From IMG/VR virus record IMGVR_UViG_3300024336_000009, positions 1-64,000 of that record: 64,000 nucleotides of DNA; one strand, given 5' to 3'. The notes below the pieces were generated by a model. The model was not told the origin of the DNA and did not search any database. It saw only the letters and a list, made by a program, of their open reading frames with translations. The stretch comes from a virus. A program made the translations under genes and the position numbers. Positions 46,937 to 54,777 of the stretch are shown here, piece after piece. Within the stretch, counting starts at the first letter, position 1; every line of letters starts with the position of its first letter.

Positions 46937-47698
46937 TTATTTCTTTTCCGCGAAAATTTCATCAAAATTATCAATTGATGAAGCTTCGATGGATTCTTGC
47001 ATTTGAGATTTCGTAACACCCTCACCATCATCGGACGCTTCTTCGTCGTCTGGGCTAAGGTATGCGTTTAGAGCTTCAGCTAGTTCATCATAAGTGAGCT
47101 CCTGATAAATTTCACGAATATCCTTCTGTTCATTCAAGAATTTATCTAACTGTGCTTTGTTATCTGTTAATGGAGTGACATTCGGCTTTACGCGAATGGT
47201 CGTTTTTGGGAAGTTTGCATTCAGCTCTTCTGCTGATTTGTATTCCACGAGGACATCACGACCACTTGTTGGGTCGACAATATCACCGTAATCTGGATCA
47301 GACATGAATCCTAAAAGTTCTTGGTAAACGGTTTTACCAAAACCCCAGAACTTAACGCCCTGATCTTCTTCACCACGTACTATAATAGGAACATAAGTTC
47401 TCATTTTTGCACTCAGTTTCTTGGACAATTTCCAACCTTCGGAGTCGCCTGAAGCACGGAGCTTCTTAGCGAAATCTTCAATTGGGTCTGGTCTTTGAAA
47501 TGATGTTGGGGATAGGTAGTTTTTTCCACCTAGATCATAGTGAAAGTACAGCTCAATAAATGGATTATCCATATCCATTTTATAAGGTACTAATCTGATT
47601 AGGTTTCTACCTGGGGAAGGTTTCCACAGGTTGTTTACACGGTGGTTTGATGATTCAAGTTGTTCTAGTCGCTTCTTCAATGCATTAATATCGGTCAT
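46937..47698 (-). CDS. gp32: Single-stranded DNA-binding protein (T4 gp32-like)
   Basis: 253 residues. The N-terminal LKKRLEQLESSNHRVNNLWKPSPGRNLIRLVP (about 6-37) is a gp32-type start, FWGFGKTVYQELLGFMSDPDYGDIVDP the OB-fold core region, and the C-terminal 50 residues are acidic (LSPDDEEASDDGEG). T4 gp32 zinc ligands are not obvious. It coats ssDNA and organises the replisome. Confidence 0.9.
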   Translation of the reverse strand: MTDINALKKRLEQLESSNHRVNNLWKPSPGRNLIRLVPYKMDMDNPFIELYFHYDLGGKNYLSPTSFQRPDPIEDFAKKLRASGDSEGWKLSKKLSAKMRTYVPIIVRGEEDQGVKFWGFGKTVYQELLGFMSDPDYGDIVDPTSGRDVLVEYKSAEELNANFPKTTIRVKPNVTPLTDNKAQLDKFLNEQKDIREIYQELTYDELAEALNAYLSPDDEEASDDGEGVTKSQMQESIEASSIDNFDEIFAEKK

Positions 47699-47860
47699 TA
47701 TTTTTCTCCTAATTTTTCAATGCTTATTTGTTAATGTTTTACTTGTTACTATTTAATTATTCATTAAATAAAACCCTTTTCACATTAATATATAGTAAGC
47801 ATGCGGAGAAAAACGCCGCTTTATTTCGCTATTTTTTAAAATAATCTTATGAAGTTTTTA

Positions 47861-48043
47861 TTATCTCAGATTCAAATTCCCCTCAATATCTACCACTAAA
47901 AATTGTGCATTGGTTTGAATTTCCACTTCAAGCTTGACCGATTCTCCGGATTCAATGCGTTCCATTACTTGAGTATGGAGTGGAGCATTTTGATATATCA
48001 AATGATAATCATTTACATTTTTTGGAGTTAATACGACTTCCAT
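47861..48043 (-). CDS. Small hypothetical protein (60 residues)
   Basis: MEVVLTPKNVNDYHLIYQN, then SGESVKLEVEIQTNAQFL and DIEGNLNLR. It is followed by 160 bases of AT-rich non-coding DNA before the SSB gene. Not recognised. Confidence 0.5.
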   Translation of the reverse strand: MEVVLTPKNVNDYHLIYQNAPLHTQVMERIESGESVKLEVEIQTNAQFLVVDIEGNLNLR

Positions 48044-48153
48044 TATCCATTTTCCCTTGTATTATCGTTGGGATATGATGGCAATGTTTCAATCAATTTC
48101 ATAAATCCCAATGCTACTGTTATTGACGCCAAAGCGCCCGATAGTAATACCAT
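48043..48153 (-). CDS. Tiny membrane-type peptide (36 residues)
   Basis: MVLLSGALASITVALGFMKL is a single hydrophobic segment, followed by a short polar tail ending NTRENG and TAA. Start 48151-48153 lies two bases after the previous gene and the TAA overlaps the next ATG. Small membrane peptides of this kind are common in phages but hard to prove. Confidence 0.4.
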   Translation of the reverse strand: MVLLSGALASITVALGFMKLIETLPSYPNDNTRENG

Positions 48154-48154
48154 C

Positions 48155-48325
48155 TTAAATTTCCTCTACTCCCGATTCAAGTGCCCAGTTATAGAGACCT
48201 TCATCGTTCATAATCCACAATCTACGTTCGTCATCATCCAAATCGAAATTTGGTTGGTCGATAGCCGTTCGAATCATTAAATCCAATTCGGCTCTGTTGT
48301 CGTCAATAAATTCTTGTAATGTCAT
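48155..48325 (-). CDS. Small acidic hypothetical protein (56 residues)
   Basis: MTLQEFIDDNRAELDLMIRT, DLDDDERRLWIMNDEGLYNW and ESGVEEI. Very acidic, helical. ATG 48323-48325 follows the next gene with a short spacer. Small acidic proteins of this type often act as anti-host inhibitors, but there is no direct evidence. Confidence 0.5.
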   Translation of the reverse strand: MTLQEFIDDNRAELDLMIRTAIDQPNFDLDDDERRLWIMNDEGLYNWALESGVEEI

Positions 48326-48326
48326 T

Positions 48327-48542
48327 TTAATTTTCCTCTTGTTCCATTTCTTCTATTAATACTGGAATAGTTTGGTCGTATGGATTTCCACCATTTGCCC
48401 AGTTATCCAAGTGTGCCACTAAATACGCATCGACTGACATTTGATTATCAGTACCCGATACGGCTTCTTCGATTAATTCGATAGCCTCATTAATTTTCAT
48501 TTGAGCGTTTTCTAGCAATTCAATCTGATCACTTTTTGTCAT
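48327..48542 (-). CDS. Small hypothetical protein (71 residues)
   Basis: MTKSDQIELLENAQMKINEA, ELIEEAVSGTDNQMSVDAYL and LIEEMEQEEN. Helical, acidic, part of the short early gene run behind the promoter at 48849. Not recognised. Confidence 0.5.
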   Translation of the reverse strand: MTKSDQIELLENAQMKINEAIELIEEAVSGTDNQMSVDAYLVAHLDNWANGGNPYDQTIPVLIEEMEQEEN

Positions 48543-48546
48543 TATA

Positions 48547-48822
48547 TTATCCTTTATAATTCTTAGCTATTAATGAACCGTCCCACGCCTTTTCAGCAGG
48601 GAAATCATATTTGTTAAATCCAGAGAAGTAACCAAAGGTGTTACCACCTAAAGCGACCACTGCTTTGTTTAGAAAATCAATGTACTGAAAAGCAATACTC
48701 TTGCTCATTCGTACACCCTTTAACCGAGTGATTTCCTCACCAACTTTAACGAAAAAACCCTCTTCGTCTTTCATTAGTTCGTACTCAGTTTCATACCAAA
48801 ATATTCCAGTTATTTTTCTCAT
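48547..48822 (-). CDS. Small early protein
   Basis: 91 residues from ATG 48820-48822, preceded by GAGAGGACAATCAA; an earlier in-frame start lies too close to the promoter. MRKITGIFWYETEYELMKDEE then EITRLKGVRMSKSIAFQYIDFL and NTFGYFSGFNKYDFPAEKAW. First gene of the transcript from the promoter at 48849. Not recognised. Confidence 0.55.
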   Translation of the reverse strand: MRKITGIFWYETEYELMKDEEGFFVKVGEEITRLKGVRMSKSIAFQYIDFLNKAVVALGGNTFGYFSGFNKYDFPAEKAWDGSLIAKNYKG

Positions 48823-48848
48823 TTGATTGTCCTCTCTTATCATACCTG

Positions 48849-48877
48849 AAGATACAAGAAAAAAATGACAATGTCAA
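48849..48877 (-). promoter_or_regulatory. Early sigma70-type promoter P1
   Basis: Minus strand TTGACA (-35), 17-base spacer TTGTCATTTTTTTCTTG, TATCTT (-10). It is one of four near-identical promoters (49360, 52698, 54259). The -35 is a consensus hexamer and the spacing is ideal. Predicted start about 48842, giving a 20-base leader. Confidence 0.8.
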
Positions 48878-48895
48878 GCGTTATTTTGCTTTTTC

Positions 48896-48923
48896 GCAAA
48901 AAAAAAGCACCATTTCTGATGCT
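48896..48923 (-). terminator. Rho-independent terminator
   Basis: Minus strand AGCATC-AGAAAT-GGTGCT followed by TTTTTTTTT. It lies just after the stop of the gene at 48946 and just before promoter P1, so it separates two early transcripts. Confidence 0.75.
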
Positions 48924-48945
48924 TTCTTCGGTGTACAAGTGTATC

Positions 48946-49314
48946 TTAACGACTCAATGCCATTTTGACATTCTCTGAGCGGAATTTGTAACTCCGCCCA
49001 TTAACCACATTTTCAGCGATGATGGGCATCTTACGATTCCGAGTTTTCAAACCAGTGATACGGAATGTCTTGCCGTTTGACATGAATTCACGACCCAAAT
49101 CGGTTGGTTCCAAACCGTAGTAATGTGCCTCAGATTTAAAATCCAACGCCTCACGGGATTCCACACCGACCTCGCGGAACTCAAATTTGGGAGCGAATGA
49201 AAGTGAATCAAACTTCCCACCCTTATTCTCTACTTCCAAACCGTTCTTTGCAGCAAATTCTGCCAATACGGTTTCTAATTCTGTTCCTAATACACGTGCG
49301 CGTCTTCTATCCAT
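48946..49314 (-). CDS. Early hypothetical protein
   Basis: 122 residues from ATG 49312-49314 with GGAG upstream: MDRRRARVLGTELETVLAEF, DSLSFAPKFEFREVG, FMSNGKTFRITGLKTRNRK and GRSYKFRSENVKMAL. Basic, beta-rich second half. Not recognised. Lies between promoter P2 and a terminator, a single-gene transcript. Confidence 0.6.
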   Translation of the reverse strand: MDRRRARVLGTELETVLAEFAAKNGLEVENKGGKFDSLSFAPKFEFREVGVESREALDFKSEAHYYGLEPTDLGREFMSNGKTFRITGLKTRNRKMPIIAENVVNGRSYKFRSENVKMALSR

Positions 49315-49359
49315 TTTTTTCTCCAATTGTGTTTTGTTTTGACTTTCTTATCATACCTG

Positions 49360-49388
49360 AAGATACAAGATAAAAATGACAAAGTCAA
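49360..49388 (-). promoter_or_regulatory. Early sigma70-type promoter P2
   Basis: Minus strand TTGACT, 17-base spacer TTGTCATTTTTATCTTG, TATCTT. The surrounding 55 bases match P3 at 52698 almost completely. Confidence 0.8.
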
Positions 49389-49417
49389 GCGTTTTCTGCT
49401 ATTATTTTAATTTATTT

Positions 49418-49771
49418 TTAAACACTTTCCAAAAATTTGGCTGTTACATCAACCACATTTTCCCGTAGAGCGTCATTAAATATAATCTGATGTTCCATTT
49501 CGATGGTTTCTTCACAATCAAATTCAATCATTATAAATCCATTGTCAACCATTTCTTGAACGTCCCGTTTAGAAAACCAATAAGACATATCAGCCATGCT
49601 ACCAACTGCAGTTTTCCAAATCTTACCGTCTGTCCTATGAATATCATCATGGGGCATGGGCATTTCGGCCAGTCTCCTATCGGTTAGTTTTTCAAGTACT
49701 AACTCACCATCAAATTTAACTGTCCACATTCCATCAGTTGTTGCTTTGTGCTCGATTCTGTAAAGCTTCAT
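49418..49771 (-). CDS. Early hypothetical protein
   Basis: 117 residues: MKLYRIEHKATTDGMWTVKF, TDGKIWKTAVGSMADMSYWF, and a C-terminal EHQIIFNDALRENVVDVTAK. The layout suggests a small ADP-ribosylation or binding fold but I do not recognise it. Confidence 0.5.
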   Translation of the reverse strand: MKLYRIEHKATTDGMWTVKFDGELVLEKLTDRRLAEMPMPHDDIHRTDGKIWKTAVGSMADMSYWFSKRDVQEMVDNGFIMIEFDCEETIEMEHQIIFNDALRENVVDVTAKFLESV

Positions 49772-49786
49772 AACTTTCTCCTTTAT

Positions 49787-50746
49787 TTAAAAATCACCCT
49801 CGGCCACTTGAAAACATGGTATTCCGACCACTTCTCTCCAGTGTTCAACCATTTGATCACGGTCATCCAATACGAATAACACGTTGTATTTGCCCTTGAT
49901 TTCAGCCTCATATAATTCATCTTTAATGATTGAATCTCGGCGTATATCATCTGGTGCTCTCATGAATAGGTTGTCCCCGTATGTTACTGGGAACCAAGTC
50001 TTATCAGCGAACCATCGGATTGTTTCATCGCGAGCGTGTCCATCACGGCCTGATAAGAATATGATTTTAACCATATCCTCTTCAGGAATACAATGTTCCA
50101 TATCAGTCCAATTGCAATGTTGGATGAATTTCAACAACTCATGTACTGGTTCATTTACATCATCCTTATATACAGCAGACCAATCGAATGGTCCCCTGTT
50201 GGTCATCTTTGCAATAGTACCATCAATGTCAACCAAGATACATTTTTGTAATGACTCATCCTGTTTGATATAGAACGACCCATTTGTGCTTGGTGGATAA
50301 TAGCTCTTAGGAACTATGTTTAAATTCTTGTTGATGAATTTCGTGAAGAATTTTTTAACCACACCCTCTGGAACTTGATCAATTACAGGACGGCCAGCAT
50401 TTCTCTTCAAAGCGGTCTTTAAATCTACATCGATATATTTTTCAATTACTTCAACATCACCGACTTTTTCGGCAATTTTGTGCCATTGTTTACGCACTTT
50501 CCCCTTTAAGTTGGTATCATCTGAAATAACATTCAGACCCTTTTTCAATGCCTTTTTGGCCATATCGAATGCAGTCTTAGCTACAACCATTTCTAGTTCA
50601 TCCGAATATGCTCCGCCGTTCATCATCATTCTGAGATCGTCGCGGTTAATCCTAACCCAATTTGATGGGTCTTTACGCACTATTTCTTTGGCGATAGTGG
50701 ACTTGCCAGCCCCTGGTACTGCCACCATTATAATTAATTTATTCAT
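49787..50746 (-). CDS. pseT: Polynucleotide kinase 3'-phosphatase (T4 PseT-like)
   Basis: 319 residues with two enzymes: an N-terminal 5'-kinase (VAVPGAGKSTIA, P-loop 11-17; RINRDDLR as the acceptor site) and a C-terminal HAD phosphatase (LVDIDGTIAKM, DxD at 173/175; FLSGRDGHARDETI). It heals broken RNA ends, typically cleaved tRNA, before ligation. It works with the RNA ligase at 52740. Confidence 0.95.
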   Translation of the reverse strand: MNKLIIMVAVPGAGKSTIAKEIVRKDPSNWVRINRDDLRMMMNGGAYSDELEMVVAKTAFDMAKKALKKGLNVISDDTNLKGKVRKQWHKIAEKVGDVEVIEKYIDVDLKTALKRNAGRPVIDQVPEGVVKKFFTKFINKNLNIVPKSYYPPSTNGSFYIKQDESLQKCILVDIDGTIAKMTNRGPFDWSAVYKDDVNEPVHELLKFIQHCNWTDMEHCIPEEDMVKIIFLSGRDGHARDETIRWFADKTWFPVTYGDNLFMRAPDDIRRDSIIKDELYEAEIKGKYNVLFVLDDRDQMVEHWREVVGIPCFQVAEGDF

Positions 50747-50979
50747 TATCTAAATCCTCTAGTTTCCGTTGGATATTGCGCGCTTCGAACGCTGTCCAAT
50801 TCTTTTCGTAAATATTTGATACAATTGGCCAAATCTCCGTGTTGTTCTTTTGTCGCTTCCCAATCACTAGGGAAGTGACCCATGTCATCCAATTTAATCA
50901 GTTGTTTAATACGCCGTAATTCCTGACCGCATAATTCACAACATACCGATTCGTCATATTCGTATGTTTGATTAGTCAT
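50746..50979 (-). CDS. Small hypothetical protein (77 residues)
   Basis: MTNQTYEYDESVCCELCGQEL has a CELCGQ knuckle with CC before it, followed by IKYLRKELDSVRS. A single zinc knuckle is possible. Unknown function; overlaps the PNK start. Confidence 0.5.
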   Translation of the reverse strand: MTNQTYEYDESVCCELCGQELRRIKQLIKLDDMGHFPSDWEATKEQHGDLANCIKYLRKELDSVRSAQYPTETRGFR

Positions 50980-50981
50980 TT

Positions 50982-51182
50982 TTAATATCCCGATTCGTTG
51001 TCTTCAATGATTTCATCGATGTTATCCTCGGTGACTTCATCGGAATGCATCTCGTATATGTCAATGTCCACATTTTCCCCACGGATTTCAATCAATGGTT
51101 GTAAACTTGTCCCGTCGGGAGACGCCATAGCATCCCTTACCGTAATGGTTCCATAATATTCAGTTTCAATTGTCTTGGTCAT
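50982..51182 (-). CDS. Small acidic hypothetical protein (66 residues)
   Basis: MTKTIETEYYGTITVRDAMA, SLQPLIEIRGENVDIDIYE and DEVTEDNIDEIIEDNESGY. Beta-rich start and strongly acidic tail. Not recognised. Confidence 0.5.
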   Translation of the reverse strand: MTKTIETEYYGTITVRDAMASPDGTSLQPLIEIRGENVDIDIYEMHSDEVTEDNIDEIIEDNESGY

Positions 51183-51184
51183 TT

Positions 51185-51706
51185 TTAATCTTCCTCATAT
51201 CCATATAGTTCATCGAGATGTGCCCACATATCTGCAAAGAGTACCCCACGCTTTAGAGCGTATCTGAATGTTGGGTATTCCTTAGTGTATGCTTTAAACA
51301 TGCGATGCCCGTTCCTCTTTGACCGGCGGGTGTTTGCAATCCTGTCCGATAATTTTAGAAACGTGGCTCCGTGGCTTTCTCTTGTTTTGGGGTAAGTTTT
51401 CATTCCCCGTTCAATTCTGTTTTTTCCCAATTCGTTGGTAACTCTATATACCAAATCAGCAACTACCGTTCCAACCACCTTTTCCAAATCTCCATAGCTG
51501 GTATCTGTATCTTCCAATACGTCATGGTTCCATGCCGCTGAAATCAGTTGTTCGTAGTTTTCGGAGAATCCCCGAATTAGATGCTTAAATTCTTCAACCA
51601 CGTTTACCACTTCGCTCAAGTGGGTTTCATATGGTTTTCCATCATAGGTTTGATTTGCTATGCTGTGTCTATGTACTGCGTACGATTTTGCTTTCTCAAT
51701 CATCAT
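51185..51706 (-). CDS. SpoT/MESH1-like HD-domain hydrolase
   Basis: 173 residues. YDGKPYETHLSEVV supplies the first His, AAWNHDVLEDTDTSYGDL the HD and ED motifs (61-62, 65-66), and TFLKLSDRIANTR the distal KxSDRxxN motif (118-125). The set defines (p)ppGpp-hydrolase-type HD proteins. In a phage it could erase the host stringent signal or degrade defence nucleotides; this is inference. No synthetase domain. Confidence 0.8.
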   Translation of the reverse strand: MMIEKAKSYAVHRHSIANQTYDGKPYETHLSEVVNVVEEFKHLIRGFSENYEQLISAAWNHDVLEDTDTSYGDLEKVVGTVVADLVYRVTNELGKNRIERGMKTYPKTRESHGATFLKLSDRIANTRRSKRNGHRMFKAYTKEYPTFRYALKRGVLFADMWAHLDELYGYEED

Positions 51707-52415
51707 CTTCCTCCAAATAGTCGGTCATGTGTTCGTTTTCAAACATAACTTTTTCTAAAAATTCTGCCAGTTCCTTGATGTGATGGGCCTTAAATTCAAA
51801 TTTGTCCCATTCTCTAATCATTCCAGAGCCTGAATCGATTGAATACTGACCATCGGGCTGAGCTGATAATGTCAATAAAGGTAATGGAACCGTTGTTGTC
51901 TCTTGCCCATAATAGGAACGTTTTTCCATTTCACGGGTTTTACTAGCTATATCAATAGTTCTAGTCCCACGAGTTGTGACATTAAAATTTCCATCATCGA
52001 ATTCTGAAATTGCGTTGTATTTGAAATCTTCAACTTTGTTTTTCTCATCGATTAATTGCCGAATATGTTGCTCATATTGTTTCATCGCGTCGTTGGCCAA
52101 TGTGAATATTTTCTTAAATTTACCCAATTTCTTTTCACGACGATCTCTGTGGTACAGAAAAGAAGCGTATCCCGGTTCATATACAAATCTACCTGGAGAC
52201 ACATTTGAATAAATTTCAGTATGGGTAATCGAAATTCTGAATTCGTTTTCGTTTTCAATTTTACCAGAAGTGTTTTTACCCCAAATTCTGATATATTGGT
52301 CTCTTACCCGTTCAATTTCAATCGAAATATACGGACTTTTCTTAAACAATTGAACCAAATTTAGGTTCAAAAATGCTTCTAATTTATCAAATTCTTGTTT
52401 GGTTACTATAGCCAT
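51669..52415 (-). CDS. Early hypothetical protein, ends by TGA read-through or TGA
   Basis: The frame reads ...DYLEEDDD then TGA (51696-51698); read as Trp it continues WESKIVRST to TAG 51669-51671, overlapping the HD gene by 38 bases. If TGA is a stop the gene ends at 51696. Body: MAIVTKQEFDKLEAFLNLNL, ISIEIERVRDQYIRIWGKN, and a C-terminal PHHIKELAEFLEKV-like helix (AHHIKELAEFLEKVMF). Function unknown. It is one of two places where TGA could still act as a stop. Confidence 0.55.
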
Positions 52416-52416
52416 T

Positions 52417-52671
52417 TTATATACTAATTCCTTTAAATGTGGGGAATGCCCGTTTTAATACCAATTTATCCCAATCACTAAATTTTACTTCGGGTATTAA
52501 AACCTTAGGCTTTAATTCCGATGTCATTGGGTTGTGATTCATACCACTTAAAAATATAGTTGCACCCACGGGATATTCAACAAAATCACCCATTTCGGCG
52601 AGACGCAAAAAATCACTCCTAAAAATATCAGTTAATAGTCGTAATTCATTTTTCGTAATATTTGTAAACAT
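52417..52671 (-). CDS. Small early protein
   Basis: 84 residues from ATG 52669-52671 with GAGAGGAAATACCA upstream: MFTNITKNELRLLTDIFRSD, EMGDFVEYPVGATIFLSGMN and a C-terminal VLKRAFPTFKGISI. The longer in-frame start sits within the promoter. Not recognised. Confidence 0.5.
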   Translation of the reverse strand: MFTNITKNELRLLTDIFRSDFLRLAEMGDFVEYPVGATIFLSGMNHNPMTSELKPKVLIPEVKFSDWDKLVLKRAFPTFKGISI

Positions 52672-52697
52672 TGGTATTTCCTCTCTTATCATACCTG

Positions 52698-52726
52698 AAG
52701 ATACAAGATAAAAATGACAAAGTCAA
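52698..52726 (-). promoter_or_regulatory. Early sigma70-type promoter P3
   Basis: Minus strand TTGACT, 17-base spacer TTGTCATTTTTATCTTG, TATCTT, same as P2. The upstream edge follows the stop of the RNA ligase gene (52740). Confidence 0.8.
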
Positions 52727-52739
52727 GCGTTTTCTGCTA

Positions 52740-53684
52740 TTATTTTAATTTATTTACCATTTTTTCATTCCATTTGGACATCCAATGATCATCAGTTGCC
52801 CCGACATGACCAGCACGGACACATTTTCCAACCGAATCAGCGAAGTCGTCATAGTGAAATCTGTCAGCCAGACGAACTACATAACCTTCAACCTCATCAC
52901 CATCCAACCCATTTATCATCAAATCGTCTCCAATTTCACGAATTATCGATTCGTCATATATTCCTTCATATATTGTAGCGACCGGTGTTAATCCCAAATC
53001 TTCAATATAATGAAGTGTAGATTTCCATGATAAACAAATATTGTCAGCTTGCCATATTGAAAATGCTTGGAAATAACTGTCCAGATATTTATATTTGATA
53101 GCGTGTTCTGCATATAAATTTTCACCACACACGCGCCACCCTGCAGGGAGACGGTGCCTGATAGAACCATGGATTCCCTTTACATAATTGCGACTATTGT
53201 GATGTCTACTATCCAATGATCGAGCATGGAAATGGTCGTTGTACATTGTCGTATTCTCACCATCCATTTTCACAGTTACAACAACTTCTTTGCCAATAAA
53301 TTGATCAGGATTTTCCATCATCTTGTCATCATTCTGAAGTCCTTCCGACCAAGGAAAATGATACGTTCGTGGGTACTTGAAATATTTTTGTGTTTTACCC
53401 CACTTGTCATAATCCAATCTTGGATCGTATGTCCCATCGGGGAGAATCACTTCTTCAATGCCAATAATTTCCCTCAGATCGGCTGGAGTAATATCACCAT
53501 TTTCCGCTTCCAAGTGATGTTTGGAGCACAATGAGGCCCCATTGTCCAAGTAGTACCCACCATCTTTAAACAGTTTCCTGTCCATTATATGATGTGCATC
53601 GACCGCCTCTTCACCACATATTACGCATAGTGAAATATCACGTTCAAATACCTGCATCCCAAATTCTTTTCTAGTTAGTAACAT
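52740..53684 (-). CDS. HNH-RNA ligase fusion protein
   Basis: 314 residues. The N-terminus is an HNH/zinc-knuckle module (CVICGEEAVDAHHIMDRKLF, then CSKHH, about 20-57). From about 110 an RNA ligase follows: TVKMDGENTTMY with the adenylated Lys139, HARSLDSRHH, RVCGENLYAEHA, and VEGYVVRLADRF (about 265-276, motif IV). The order fits Rnl2-type ligases. It seals RNA ends healed by the PNK at 49787. I use ATG 53682-53684; the earlier start overlaps the neighbour. Confidence 0.85.
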   Translation of the reverse strand: MLLTRKEFGMQVFERDISLCVICGEEAVDAHHIMDRKLFKDGGYYLDNGASLCSKHHLEAENGDITPADLREIIGIEEVILPDGTYDPRLDYDKWGKTQKYFKYPRTYHFPWSEGLQNDDKMMENPDQFIGKEVVVTVKMDGENTTMYNDHFHARSLDSRHHNSRNYVKGIHGSIRHRLPAGWRVCGENLYAEHAIKYKYLDSYFQAFSIWQADNICLSWKSTLHYIEDLGLTPVATIYEGIYDESIIREIGDDLMINGLDGDEVEGYVVRLADRFHYDDFADSVGKCVRAGHVGATDDHWMSKWNEKMVNKLK

Positions 53685-53880
53685 TATGTAACCTCTTATA
53701 ATCCTCGTCCTCAAATATGATTTTACCATCACGTTCCACACGGACAATATCAAATTTTATGTTTTTCTTAGACGTGAAGTCTTCATTATGTGTGCCCCAA
53801 ATGCTTCCAGCATAAGTTAGATACACCCTGTTATTTCTGAATGTCAATGAATCGTATGGTTGTAAATCTTTTAATTTCAT
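53671..53880 (-). CDS. Small hypothetical protein (69 residues)
   Basis: MKLKDLQPYDSLTFRNNRVY, LTYAGSIWGTHNEDFTSKKN and FEDEDYKRLHNVTN to TAG. Beta-rich, perhaps an SH3-like barrel, but not recognised. Overlaps the ligase start by 14 bases. Confidence 0.5.
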   Translation of the reverse strand: MKLKDLQPYDSLTFRNNRVYLTYAGSIWGTHNEDFTSKKNIKFDIVRVERDGKIIFEDEDYKRLHNVTN

Positions 53881-54236
53881 TTTTTTACCCTTATTTCTAT
53901 CTCATATAAATAATCCCAATGGCCACTTGGTTGATATTTTATGACCTTTGGATGATATTTTAATTTGTGCAATGTATCTTCAATCCCGAAGATTGTATCC
54001 ATCGCCTGTTTTACACTATCTTTGCGAGTACCCATATTTCCACGAAATGATACCGAAATATTCACAGCCTTTCGTGATCTTCGGATTTCCACCGATCCCA
54101 ATCCAGAATGATATGTTCCATTATCAGCCTGTCTGGCCACCTCTGCAACATCTGTTAAATTATCTGAATTTATTACATCCGATATTGTCCCATCCATATC
54201 TTCTGGTAGTTCAAATAGTGTGTGTTCGTCAGTCAT
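53871..54236 (-). CDS. Early hypothetical protein, possible TGA read-through at its end
   Basis: 121 residues with TGA=Trp: MTDEHTLFELPEDMDGTISD, KAVNISVSFRGNMGTRKD, DTIFGIEDTLHKLKYH, then VKK-W-N and TAA 53871-53873. With TGA as stop it ends at 53877 and overlaps the next ATG (ATGA). First gene behind promoter P4. Unknown function. Confidence 0.55.
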
Positions 54237-54258
54237 TTTGTCCTCTTTTCCTTAGATG

Positions 54259-54287
54259 AAGATACAAGATTATCCGCACAAAGTCAA
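54259..54287 (-). promoter_or_regulatory. Early sigma70-type promoter P4
   Basis: Minus strand TTGACT, 17-base spacer TTGTGCGGATAATCTTG, TATCTT. Same hexamers as P1-P3 but a more divergent spacer. It follows directly after the terminator at 54308. Confidence 0.8.
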
Positions 54288-54307
54288 GCTTTATTTTGCA
54301 ATGCCGC

Positions 54308-54329
54308 AAAAAAAACCCCCAATCGGGGG
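54308..54329 (-). terminator. Rho-independent terminator
   Basis: Minus strand CCCCC-GATT-GGGGG followed by TTTTTTTT. Strong hairpin with U tract after the stop of the gene at 54335; it separates the late block from early promoter P4. Confidence 0.88.
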
Positions 54330-54334
54330 CAGTT

Positions 54335-54751
54335 TTAGTTTTCTTTAGATTCTCATTCGGTTACATTAATGATTGTATATATCCGGGTGGGTATTTTAAC
54401 AAACCCAGAGGAGTTCGTAAGCAATAAATTATTTCTGAATTCGTCTCAATCTATTGGAAATGTCTTATCCAGTACCCCATTGTTCTTACGCCTAATCACT
54501 TCATTAAGAGCGTTAATGGTATATAGTGTATTGGATTGTTTTTTTCTATGCAAGGAAATGGTATCCTTATTTGTAAGGTAATTTTCAGTATCCTGTTCTA
54601 TATTGTATGTGCATATCAACTGGTGGAAATTGTCTTCATTTTGAAACACGTATATTTTATTGAATAGTATTTCATGGTAATCAATGATTAAATCTATCGT
54701 ATCGTGCAACTGATTCCGTTTTGTGAATGAGCAAAGTAATTGCGTGTGCAT
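54335..54751 (-). CDS. Conserved phage protein of unknown function, two TGA=Trp codons
   Basis: 138 residues joined through TGA 54446 (PID-W-DEFRNN) and TGA 54353 (TE-W-ESKEN). MHTQLLCSFTKRNQLHDTID, KIYVFQNEDNFHQLICTYNI and RKKQSNTLYTINALNEVIRR; the last stretch is one I recall as conserved in large phage genomes. Function unknown. The standard code ends it 37 residues early. Confidence 0.65.
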
Positions 54752-54777
54752 ATTGCATTTCCTTTCGTAGCGGGGGA

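Noticed and set aside
47800-47840. GCGG...CCGC hairpin upstream of the SSB gene as a terminator or riboswitch
   Set aside because: The stem is four pairs with a long T-rich loop and no T tract after it; not enough to claim.
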